Of a stretch of DNA of 64,000 nucleotides, positions 16,209 to 24,425 are shown piece by piece; within the stretch, counting starts at the first letter, position 1, and the number at the start of each line of letters is the position of its first letter. The translations under genes were made by a program, and so were the position numbers. The stretch covers positions 1 to 64,000 of the forward strand of contig CAKZRU010000112.1 in the NCBI GenBank assembly GCA_937146725.1, written 5' to 3'. The notes below the pieces were generated by a model, which was given only the letters and a program-made list of their open reading frames with translations, ran no database searches and was not told the origin of the DNA. Source of the stretch: an uncultured Myxococcales bacterium (GTDB lineage Bacteria > Myxococcota_A > Bradymonadia > UBA7976 > VGTA01).

Positions 16209-16332
16209 TATCCTAGCGATTTAAAACTGATTTGTCGCTTATTTTTTCAATAGAGAGTTTGATTTAAATCAGTATATTTAAGAGAAAAATAATAAAGATC
16301 AAGAATCATCTTGTATGGAGAGAGAAGCAAAA

Positions 16333-17910
16333 ATGCTCAAAATAAGCAGAACTCCAATGACAGAAGCAACTGTAATTCTCTGTCCCCAAGCGCAATACAA
16401 ATCAGAAGAGATCAGACAGCATATAAACTTTGCTTTGGATCATTTAAACCTAACCCCTTGGGGACGAACTTTGATTAAGCCCAATGTTGTCGCCTCGGGC
16501 TCTCGTTTTCCTCACGCCTTTACCCGACCCGAGTTTACCGAGGCTGTCGCTTTAGCACTTAAGGATCGGCGAGCAAGGGTAGAGGCGGACCAAGCTCAAA
16601 GTTTGACCCTACCGTCAATGAGCGAATGGGCGATTGGAGAACGCTGTGGGATTACCATGCCTACTCGCTTTGCATATCGAGGGGCAGGCTATTATAAAAT
16701 GGCCAAAAAAGTAGGTTATAAGTTGTATCACTTTGATGAAGTGCCTCAGGTAGAAATCGAGTTAAAGCATGCCGATCGACTCAGAGAACGACTTTTTACG
16801 CCTCAACCTATCGCTCAAGCAGACTTTTTTGTGAACTGTCCAAAGTTTAAGGCACATCCATGGACCACAGTCACTTTTAGCTTAAAAAACTATATCGGTA
16901 TACAAGATGATAAGCATCGCTTAATTGACCATGACCATCGTCTTAATAGTAAGATTTTGGACTTGCAGTATATCTTGCAACCACAATTTATTGCGATCGA
17001 TGCGATTACTGCCGGTGAAGGGCGTATGCTTACACCGATTCCCTTTGACTTGGGCCATGTGATTATGGGGAATAACCAAGTGGCTTTTGATGCTGTCTGT
17101 TGTCATATCATTGGGGTTGATCCACTTTCCGTACCACATATACGCTTGGCCTATGAACACGGTTTTGGACCAGTTGAGCTTGATCAAATCAAGATTATTG
17201 GTGACCTAGAACGCGCTAAGGCAGCCGCCAAAGGCTTTAGGGTTGGACTGATTCGAGTCGAAGACTATTTTGAGGGCACTTCCATTAAGGCATATGGTGG
17301 AAAACCACCCCCAGATGGGGATGAAGATTATTGTTGGGGAGGCTGTCCGGGGGCTTTAGAAGAAGCCATTGAGATCCTAAGACTAAGTGATGATGAGGTG
17401 GACCAAAAATTAAAGCCGGTTCATGTAGTTTTTGGGCGATATGAGGGAGAAATTAAGCCCAAGCCTGGTGAAAAAGTCATCTTTATTGGAGATTGTGCTG
17501 AATACAAAGGTGAACTTCATGGTGAGTTAATTCACTTAGATTCACAGGTTGTTGATCGGGCGAGTATAGAGCCACGAGAGGCAAAAAGTGATGATATTTT
17601 TGTCAAAATGGCCAAAATGGAAGCTCTTTTTTACTCGGCAGGAGATGTCTTTAGAATTAGTGGCTGTCCGGTGAGTGTAGCTGAGCAGGTGCTAATGCTG
17701 GTCAAGTTAGGTAAGTTAAAAAACCCTTATTTTGATTTAAAAGAGGCAATTCCATTTACCTCTTGCTATCTTAGTTGGCGAACGCGTCAATTGATTAACC
17801 TTATTCTTGGACAGCCAAAACAGCTTACTACCGAAGACCAGCCAACGCGAGGAGCAGCAGCAGTGAACATGCTCGTTGAACCAACTCAGCTTGAAAGGGG
17901 AGAGTCATGA
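16333..17910 (+). CDS. DUF362-domain protein with C-terminal cysteine cluster
   Basis: A 525-residue protein. The DUF362 domain spans about residues 10-290 (GRTLIKPNVVA, ADFFVNCPKFKAHPWTTVTFSLKNYIGI, FIAIDAITAGEGRM, VAFDAVCCHIIGVDP). The last 200 residues carry Cys334 and Cys338 in YCWGGCPG, Cys388 in GDCAEYKG and Cys445 in SGCPVSVAEQ, a spacing that could hold an iron-sulfur cluster and recalls the GCP loops of NuoB-like subunits. The ATG at 16333 has AGAGAAG upstream; an ATG at 16315 would add six residues. The stop overlaps the start of the sugar dehydrogenase-cytochrome gene (ATGA), so a redox partnership is plausible. DUF362 function is unknown. Confidence 0.8.
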   Translation: MLKISRTPMTEATVILCPQAQYKSEEIRQHINFALDHLNLTPWGRTLIKPNVVASGSRFPHAFTRPEFTEAVALALKDRRARVEADQAQSLTLPSMSEWAIGERCGITMPTRFAYRGAGYYKMAKKVGYKLYHFDEVPQVEIELKHADRLRERLFTPQPIAQADFFVNCPKFKAHPWTTVTFSLKNYIGIQDDKHRLIDHDHRLNSKILDLQYILQPQFIAIDAITAGEGRMLTPIPFDLGHVIMGNNQVAFDAVCCHIIGVDPLSVPHIRLAYEHGFGPVELDQIKIIGDLERAKAAAKGFRVGLIRVEDYFEGTSIKAYGGKPPPDGDEDYCWGGCPGALEEAIEILRLSDDEVDQKLKPVHVVFGRYEGEIKPKPGEKVIFIGDCAEYKGELHGELIHLDSQVVDRASIEPREAKSDDIFVKMAKMEALFYSAGDVFRISGCPVSVAEQVLMLVKLGKLKNPYFDLKEAIPFTSCYLSWRTRQLINLILGQPKQLTTEDQPTRGAAAVNMLVEPTQLERGES

Positions 17911-20267
17911 AGCAAGCGATCAATAGACATGCAAATGGTTATAGTGTTCACCATTCTTTCTACTTTTTATACTTTTTATGTATGGTGATCGGATGTACTA
18001 ATGAACCGATCTATTTGAATCCTAATATAGATCAGGTCGGTGGTGAAGTGATTAACCTCGAGAATGATATGCTCGTCGCTGTTGAACGACCTCCGGCTCA
18101 AGAAGGCGAAGTCGTTAATCCATTTGCTTCACGACCACAAGTGCAAAGCTGTCAACTCCCCCCACCCCCACCACTAGGAGATTTAAACTTAGTTGAGGCA
18201 ACAGCACACCGTTTTCAAAGACCACTTTGGTACGGGGAACATGCCCAACTTGTGCCATGGTCTTTTGTGGCTGAACAAGGCGGCCGAATCTTTGCTTATG
18301 ATGAGGCACGCCCAACCGAAGAACCTGCGCTCTTTTTTGACCTAACCGTGAGTCGAGTCGGAAATGAGGAAGGGCTATTAGGGGTCGCTTTTCATCCTAC
18401 TCTCGCTTCACAGCCTTATCTTTATACTTATTATTCTTCATCAGCCTGTGCTTCAAGTAACGCTGCTCGTTGTTCGATCTTGAGTCGTTGGCGTATTAGT
18501 GATTTAGGAGATCGTGAGCGAGTACCAAGTGTGGATCGAAACTCCGAACTTGTATTTATGGAGATTCCACAGCCCTATTCCAATCATAATGGTGGCGATA
18601 TTCGCTTTGGCCATGATCAGTATTTATATATCAGTTTAGGTGATGGGGGATCGGCAGGAGATCCGGTAAACCATGCCCAACGACCGGAAACTCTTTTGGG
18701 GTCAATCTTAAGAATTGATGTCAATGTATCCGATGATCGCTGTCAGAAAGAATATTCTATTCCGCCAGATAATCCCTTTGTACAAAATAGCTGTGGCACT
18801 AGTGAGGGTGGGCTTCCAGAGGTATGGGCTTGGGGCCTACGTAATTCTTGGAGAATGTCATTTGATCGTGAAAACGGTAATTTATGGGCTGCAGATGTTG
18901 GGCAAAACCGTTGGGAAGAAGTTAATTTAATCGAAAATGGTAAAAATTATGGATGGCGACCTGTCGAAGGCCCTGAGTGCTTTGTTGATGGGTGTAACCT
19001 AAATGCCTATCAAGCCCCCGTCCATAGCTACAATCATGATGTTGGACGCTCCATAACCGGTGGTTTTGTATATAGAGGAGAAGCGCTTCCTGGCTTGAGA
19101 GCCCATTATGTTTTTTCGGACTTTGAAACAAATAAGGTCATGGCCTTTCCCTTAGAAAATCCAGAAGAACGCTTAACATTGGCAGCAAGTAATCATCGCT
19201 TTACAAGTTTTGGAGAAACCCTTGAGGGTGAGCTACGCTTGCTTACTTTTGATCAACCGAGTGTTTTAAAACTTGTCTCAGCAAATAGTAATATTCCTGC
19301 TCAGGCCTTTCCGACGCGTTTGAGTGAAACCGGATGTTATGCAGATATGGCAAGTGGTCGCTTAGCAGAAAGCGTAATTCCTTATTATGTAAATATGCCT
19401 TTTTGGAGCGATGAAGCTGAAAAAGAAAGAGCATTTGCGCTTCCGAGCGGAAGCAAGATGTCTTTCCGAGAGGCCGGACTTGGCTTTGATATGCCTCGAG
19501 ATACAGTCTTAGTGAAGACTTTTTATTTGAGCCCCAATGATGGTCCAAGAAAGCGTTTTGAAACTCGTTTAATGCATCATAGTGAACGGGGTTGGGTTGG
19601 CTATACATATAAGTGGAATGAGGCTCAAGATGAAGCCTATCTACTGACTGGTGCAGAGACTGAAACTTACCTTGGGCCAAGAGGTGAACAAACATGGCAG
19701 TTCTTAAGCCAAGATCAATGCCTGCAGTGTCACACGGCAGCTTCAAATCGAACGTTGGGTTTAGAGTTGTCTCAGCTTAATCGCAGAATTAGTCATGAAT
19801 CAGGTTGGTATGAACAACTGACGGCATTTGCCGAAGCAGGCTATATTGATTTACCACAGCAACCAAGTGAACTACCCAGTTTTAGATCGCTGAGCCGTGA
19901 TGAGACAAGTCGCTCTGCTGATGAGATACAGTCCAATGACATTGCGAAACAGGCTCGGGCATATTTACATATTAATTGTGCGCCTTGTCATCGGCCGGGC
20001 GGGGCTCCAACAGTGGAGCTAGACCTCCGATATACAACTCCTTTCAATGAAACACAGTTATGCAATGTGAGCCCATTGCATGGGGACTTGGAGATTGAAG
20101 GCGCCAAGCATTTAGTTCCGGGAGATCCCGAAAAAAGTCTAATTGTTGTGAGAGCAAATCGCCGAGATGAATATCAAATGCCACCGGTTGGCTCACATTT
20201 AATAGACTTTAATGGTGTAGCTCTTTTATCATTATGGATCAGTCAGCTTCAGTCTTGTGTTGAATAA
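17907..20267 (+). CDS. Lipoprotein: PQQ-type sugar dehydrogenase fused to diheme c-type cytochrome
   Basis: A 786-residue lipoprotein; lipid Cys30 in VIGC. Residues about 95-440 match the glucose/sorbosone dehydrogenase beta-propeller (EEGLLGVAFHP, YLYISLGDGGSAGDP, ETLLGSILRIDV, GLRNSWRMSFDRENGNLWAADVGQNRWEEVN, NYGWR). Residues about 455-786 match the SO2930-type diheme cytochrome family (LSETGCYADM, IPYYVNMPFWSDEAEKERA, VLVKTFYL), with haem motifs CLQCH (605-609) and CAPCH (691-695). The fusion could oxidise a sugar or alcohol with PQQ and pass electrons to its own haems in the periplasm. No PQQ synthesis genes are here. ATGA overlap with the DUF362 gene. Confidence 0.88.
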   Translation: MKQAINRHANGYSVHHSFYFLYFLCMVIGCTNEPIYLNPNIDQVGGEVINLENDMLVAVERPPAQEGEVVNPFASRPQVQSCQLPPPPPLGDLNLVEATAHRFQRPLWYGEHAQLVPWSFVAEQGGRIFAYDEARPTEEPALFFDLTVSRVGNEEGLLGVAFHPTLASQPYLYTYYSSSACASSNAARCSILSRWRISDLGDRERVPSVDRNSELVFMEIPQPYSNHNGGDIRFGHDQYLYISLGDGGSAGDPVNHAQRPETLLGSILRIDVNVSDDRCQKEYSIPPDNPFVQNSCGTSEGGLPEVWAWGLRNSWRMSFDRENGNLWAADVGQNRWEEVNLIENGKNYGWRPVEGPECFVDGCNLNAYQAPVHSYNHDVGRSITGGFVYRGEALPGLRAHYVFSDFETNKVMAFPLENPEERLTLAASNHRFTSFGETLEGELRLLTFDQPSVLKLVSANSNIPAQAFPTRLSETGCYADMASGRLAESVIPYYVNMPFWSDEAEKERAFALPSGSKMSFREAGLGFDMPRDTVLVKTFYLSPNDGPRKRFETRLMHHSERGWVGYTYKWNEAQDEAYLLTGAETETYLGPRGEQTWQFLSQDQCLQCHTAASNRTLGLELSQLNRRISHESGWYEQLTAFAEAGYIDLPQQPSELPSFRSLSRDETSRSADEIQSNDIAKQARAYLHINCAPCHRPGGAPTVELDLRYTTPFNETQLCNVSPLHGDLEIEGAKHLVPGDPEKSLIVVRANRRDEYQMPPVGSHLIDFNGVALLSLWISQLQSCVE

Positions 20268-20290
20268 GCATAAAGATTGAAAGAGTCGAG

Positions 20291-20295
20291 CGAGG
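20291..20295 (+). promoter_or_regulatory. Ribosome-binding site deciding the cNMP-protein start
   Basis: CGAGG lies 8 bases before the ATG at 20304; the in-frame TTG at 20277 has no comparable site. Confidence 0.5.
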
Positions 20296-20303
20296 TATCT
20301 AGA

Positions 20304-21299
20304 ATGAAAAAAAGAATTGATCTCCCCAGAAATGTTGCAAATAAACAGTCTTTTACCCGAGATGATGATCAAACCCTCGATGAAGCTTTGGAAGAATCAA
20401 TCAGTGAGCTTGATGTAGAAACTGCTGACCCTGATCTATCAAACCAGCAAAGACAGTATACAACGATTGAAGCGATTGATGAGCGTGTAGGCACAGGTCC
20501 TCAACTTGTCAGTACAAAGTTTAGTTTACCTTTGGGTGGTGTGTTTAAACATCTGTCTCCAATGGTTAAGAAACGTCTATTGCAATTAGGCCGTCGAATT
20601 CATTATCAAGCTGGTGCCTCTTTAAACAGTGTAGGTGATCCATGCCAAGGACTGAGTTTTATTCTTGGTGGTAAAGTGAAAGTAGAATGGATGGATGCTT
20701 TAAAGTGGGTTTCGATTGCGATGCTGACTCCGGGTGATGTTTTTGGTGCCATGGAATGGGCGGAAAGTAAGATTTGGGAGGAACGCCTCAGTGCCGAAAC
20801 CGAAGCTTTAGTCCTTTTTATCCCTAGTACTGTTTTAAATCCTTTGAATGCGACCTATCCAGACTTACAACGTCAGGTTGAAAGATATGCAGAGCGACAC
20901 ACCCTACATGCTTTATTGGGTGCTCATGCCTTGTTCCAAGATATATCTAATCATGACTTAATGTTTTTAATCGATATTGCCACAAAACGTTATTTGGATA
21001 CCGGCGCGACAATCTATGGGCCCAATCGAGTGATTTCGCTTCTTTTTGTGGTGGGGCGAGGTTCGCTTGAAGTTTTATGCGAAGATAGAGTGGTTCAAAG
21101 TGTAGGTCGTGGAGAGATTCTTAATTTAGAGTTAGCCTTGGGCGATGGTGTCAACTTAACCACTGCTCGTGTTTCGAGTCCGACGACACTATATCTTTTA
21201 CCCTTTGAAAAGATTGAAGAAATATTAGCTCGAGCTAAGCAATTACAGACTTTACAAAACTTAGCGCATCTTTTGAGAGCTCGGGCGCTCAATGATTAG
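20304..21299 (+). CDS. Protein with two cyclic-nucleotide-binding-type domains
   Basis: A 331-residue soluble protein. After a 70-residue acidic lead, a first cNMP-type beta roll spans about 75-190 (LSPMVKKRLLQLGRRIHYQAGASL, GLSFILGGKVKVEW, MLTPGDVFGAMEW) and a second about 205-320 (LLGAHALFQDISNHDLMFLIDIATKRYLDTGATIYG, LLFVVGRGSLEVL, TTLYLLPFEKIEEIL). Neither copy shows the Arg-bearing phosphate cassette clearly, so ligand binding is uncertain. There is no DNA-binding domain, unlike Crp/Fnr. It follows the dehydrogenase gene by 36 bases and may regulate or scaffold that system. Convergent with the next gene. Confidence 0.75.
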   Translation: MKKRIDLPRNVANKQSFTRDDDQTLDEALEESISELDVETADPDLSNQQRQYTTIEAIDERVGTGPQLVSTKFSLPLGGVFKHLSPMVKKRLLQLGRRIHYQAGASLNSVGDPCQGLSFILGGKVKVEWMDALKWVSIAMLTPGDVFGAMEWAESKIWEERLSAETEALVLFIPSTVLNPLNATYPDLQRQVERYAERHTLHALLGAHALFQDISNHDLMFLIDIATKRYLDTGATIYGPNRVISLLFVVGRGSLEVLCEDRVVQSVGRGEILNLELALGDGVNLTTARVSSPTTLYLLPFEKIEEILARAKQLQTLQNLAHLLRARALND

Positions 21300-21309
21300 T
21301 CATCACTGA

Positions 21310-22125
21310 TTAGAGCTTAGAAATGATCAGCTGTGTGTCGGGTGAAAAGCTTGGCTTCTCAATTTTGGGCATAGCTGCCTTGAATTCTAAAAGACTCTGC
21401 TGGCTAGAATCCAACCAAGCCAATGCCTCTGAATTAAAAGGTATGTAACGACTTTTTTGCTTTTTTCCTGAAAGAATAAGCTTGCCATTAGTCGGATGCC
21501 TATAAACGATAAAACCTGCAAACTCACTACTTTTAATCTGAGTAAGATTAAGTTTTCCCGACTCATGATAGCCATAAGAATGTTGAGCTTTGGGTAAGTT
21601 TAAAGGCGCATAAGGTAAAGCTTGATCAAGTAGATGAACAGCTAGGCCTAAATTGGGATGAACCTGACTCTTAATAACCTTAGCGTGTAAGCGATGATCA
21701 TTTTGGAGGTGCTTGACTCGATTAGATTGATTTGAACTTACTCGCCAAGTCTGTCCTTGGAGGTGATCAAAACCCAAAGACTGGGCACAGTCCCCTTGAG
21801 TAATAATCATTTGCTCATCAATTAATAAGGCGGAACACTGTTCATAACGTGTTCTTACAAGAAGTGAAGCACTCAGTTCAGCGATCTTTGAGTCATAACG
21901 GGACTCTCGTCTAACCTTTTTTACATCTTTGAGTAGATGACTAAGGTTTAAGCCTTCTCCGATATTGGCAGACTTTTGATGATTTAAATTGTTTTTTTGA
22001 TGACTGATTTGCCCAATAGAAATCATGAGCAATACATAAACAAAACCTAGAATAAGGCCACGAACTTCAAAATGTTTGAGCCATAGAAGTGAGAGTTTGG
22101 TCTGAGTTTTCTTTGATTTCATCAT
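21310..22125 (-). CDS. Membrane-anchored protein resembling a degenerate trypsin-fold protease
   Basis: A 271-residue protein with one N-terminal hydrophobic segment (about residues 24-40), so exported and probably anchored. Residues 85-115 (SASLLVRTRYEQCSALLIDEQMIITQGDCAQ) follow the trypsin pattern of a Cys-flanked strand and an ITAAHC-like loop, but the catalytic His position reads Asp (ITQGDC). HPNLGLAVHLLDQAL matches the strand that normally carries the catalytic Asp, which is missing. No GDSGGP motif is seen. If the relation is right, it is a catalytically dead protein that may bind peptides. The family link is weak and rests on pattern only. Isolated gene convergent with its neighbour. 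Confidence 0.5.
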   Translation of the reverse strand: MMKSKKTQTKLSLLWLKHFEVRGLILGFVYVLLMISIGQISHQKNNLNHQKSANIGEGLNLSHLLKDVKKVRRESRYDSKIAELSASLLVRTRYEQCSALLIDEQMIITQGDCAQSLGFDHLQGQTWRVSSNQSNRVKHLQNDHRLHAKVIKSQVHPNLGLAVHLLDQALPYAPLNLPKAQHSYGYHESGKLNLTQIKSSEFAGFIVYRHPTNGKLILSGKKQKSRYIPFNSEALAWLDSSQQSLLEFKAAMPKIEKPSFSPDTQLIISKL

Positions 22126-22339
22126 CTTTATATCCCTGTAAAAGTCTGTTTTAAAGAATGTGAATTTTGTTCAGTACTGAAAATAAGTTTACTGATCTTG
22201 TGTTCTGTTGTACTACATGAACATATATACCGATCTATTTGTGACGCAAGAAGAAAAACAAAAAATACTGAAATTTTGTTTAGTTTTTACCTAAGCATTA
22301 TAAATCATTGGTTTATTTTTTTGTTAGGTTCAAAAAAAA

Positions 22340-24406
22340 TTAAAGTTTTTTTGCTAAAGCAAACCAAAAACTGCGCCCTGGTATAGGCTGTAAAGCAAAG
22401 TCATACTGATTTTGATCACCAATATTTTCTAATTTTATTGAAAATTGATAATGAGTTGCTGGTTGATCTCTTTGACTTGTCATTTGAGTTTGTTGACTGA
22501 TCCAAGTTCGATTGAGGCCAATGCTAATAATATGTCGTGAAGCCAAGCTACGCTCAGCAAAAAGATCAATCGTTGTTGCCCCTCGGTAGTGAATACTACT
22601 CCATAGTTCAATAAAGCCATCGATGACTTTTGTTCTTAATCCAAGCCGACTATTTGCCATGACCCGAGGCCGAAGAGGAAGTGCTGTGAAAGGTGCTGAT
22701 TTCAGCTTATGATTGAGAAGGTTAATCCGAGTGTCACTAACAACTCGAAAACGCTTCATAAATAGGAGAGCACTGACTTGTTTTTCTGAGCCATAGAGGC
22801 GAGCGCCGGCAAGATTTTCCGCACGAATACGATAGGGATCAATAGGTACATAATGAATCAATTGCTCAAAGTCTTGATAAAAAAGTGCCCACGAGCCTTT
22901 GAGCTTAAGTCGAAGACCATTGAAACGGTAAGTTAGGCTTTTGGATGTTCCCCACTCTAGCCATTGTCCAAACTCTGGCTGTAGTTCGGCATTGGGTACC
23001 AAGCTTGGACCAATTAAATATCGCTCATCAAAACCAGGATCACGCCAAACACGACTCCACTTGAGCCATGAGCGCCATGCATTGAACTGAGCTGGTTGAT
23101 AGAGCAGCGTTGCAGAAGGAACAATTTGACTATGACGCTCAGTATTTAAATCTAAGCGCGTGGCTAGATCTAGGTGAAGCTTTGGTGAGAGTTGATATTT
23201 GACTCTTGGGATAAATGCGGCTTGAAAACGCTGTGCATCAATATTGCTAAGCCTTGCTTGAGTATCGCTGAACTCAATTCTAAGAGCGGTTTGATAATGA
23301 GTTCGATCATAGTTTAAGGTCGCTTTGAGCAGGGTACGTTGATCTTGAAACTCATTTTGGGCAGTTGATTGACTTTGCCACAGGGGATAAGCTTCATGAA
23401 ACCCATAAAAACTATCAAGAAAAGAACTATGTAAAAGAGCATAAAATACACCATGCTTTAAACGATAGTTTGGTGAATAGGCAGACACAGAAATGAAGCG
23501 TGAATACTGATGGCTTCTTCGCTCAGGTAAAGAAAAGGTTTCAGGACCTGGCTCGCCGCGCTCAAGATCTCCCGCGCCAAATAAACTAATTAACTTCCAT
23601 GATTTCCATTGGCTGGTGATCTGGCTTAAACCGGCGAGTCGTCGAAAGTCAGAGTACTGTCTGCGTTGATTAGCACCATATTGATTCCTGTACGAATATT
23701 GGTTAGGTCCTCCACCTAGGGCAATCGTAAAAAGAGCACTATGATTACGATTCAACTGTGTTTGAGTTAAACCACTGAATTGAGCATAACCTTGAGTGCT
23801 CGCTTGAAGTTTAAGCAGGCTTGAGCTTTCATTTACTTTTAAAGATTGAGGCACAAAACGAATCGAGCCCGACATTGCGCCTGAACCTTCAAGTGCACCT
23901 TGTCCACCGGCTTGGAGTTGAACTTCTTGAAAAAGATCAAGCGCAAATAAATTAAGATCAATGGCTCTAGACCTTAGTCCATGAAGGGGGATTTGATCTA
24001 AGTAAATCCCTGCTTGAGCACCAGTTCCTCCTCGGATTTGTATCTCTAAACGAGAACCTTCTCCGCCCATAGACAAAGTAGCCATTCCTTGCCTTTTTAA
24101 TAAATCTTTTAGGTTATTGTGCTCAAGCTTAACGCGCTCGCTTTGTACTACACTCTCTCGTACAATAATTTCACCGTCATTACTCTGCTGATCCTCAATT
24201 TCGTCTTGAGTCTCACTTTGATCATCTTCTGTGGACTCAAACTTTTTTGTAGGTGAGTTTGAGTTGAGAGATTGGGCAAAACAGTTATGATCAAACAGCT
24301 TTTGAACAAAGCTACATGCCAAGCATAAACTTAAAATGAAAAGCAGTTTTTTGTAAAAATACAGTAAGTTATGATGCCAAAAGTATGGAGTAAAGCTAAA
24401 GCTCAT
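22340..24406 (-). CDS. TonB-dependent outer-membrane receptor
   Basis: A 688-residue receptor. A long basic and hydrophobic leader ends at FAQS (about residue 45) and an acidic stretch follows. The plug domain spans about residues 75-185 (EIIVRESVVQSERV, NLKDLLKRQGMATLSMGGEGSRLEIQIRGGTGAQAGIYLDQIPL, EVQLQAGGQGALEGSGAMSGSIRFVP). The rest has the alternating aromatic pattern of a 22-strand barrel, ending PIPGRSFWFALAKKL, which lacks the usual terminal Phe. It imports a scarce nutrient such as a siderophore or cobalamin using TonB energy. The FecCD-type importer lies 6 kb away in the same orientation and is a possible partner. It starts 19 bases after the Ser/Thr kinase gene. Confidence 0.88.
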   Translation of the reverse strand: MSFSFTPYFWHHNLLYFYKKLLFILSLCLACSFVQKLFDHNCFAQSLNSNSPTKKFESTEDDQSETQDEIEDQQSNDGEIIVRESVVQSERVKLEHNNLKDLLKRQGMATLSMGGEGSRLEIQIRGGTGAQAGIYLDQIPLHGLRSRAIDLNLFALDLFQEVQLQAGGQGALEGSGAMSGSIRFVPQSLKVNESSSLLKLQASTQGYAQFSGLTQTQLNRNHSALFTIALGGGPNQYSYRNQYGANQRRQYSDFRRLAGLSQITSQWKSWKLISLFGAGDLERGEPGPETFSLPERRSHQYSRFISVSAYSPNYRLKHGVFYALLHSSFLDSFYGFHEAYPLWQSQSTAQNEFQDQRTLLKATLNYDRTHYQTALRIEFSDTQARLSNIDAQRFQAAFIPRVKYQLSPKLHLDLATRLDLNTERHSQIVPSATLLYQPAQFNAWRSWLKWSRVWRDPGFDERYLIGPSLVPNAELQPEFGQWLEWGTSKSLTYRFNGLRLKLKGSWALFYQDFEQLIHYVPIDPYRIRAENLAGARLYGSEKQVSALLFMKRFRVVSDTRINLLNHKLKSAPFTALPLRPRVMANSRLGLRTKVIDGFIELWSSIHYRGATTIDLFAERSLASRHIISIGLNRTWISQQTQMTSQRDQPATHYQFSIKLENIGDQNQYDFALQPIPGRSFWFALAKKL

Positions 24407-24425
24407 TTAACAAACAGGCCTATGC

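Noticed and set aside
19243..19746. 167-residue minus-strand frame inside the dehydrogenase-cytochrome gene
   Set aside because: Antisense of conserved coding sequence with haem motif; no start signal or recognisable domain.
22198..22386. 62-residue frame in the gap before the TonB receptor stop
   Set aside because: Low-complexity AT-rich translation, no ribosome-binding site, overlaps the receptor end.
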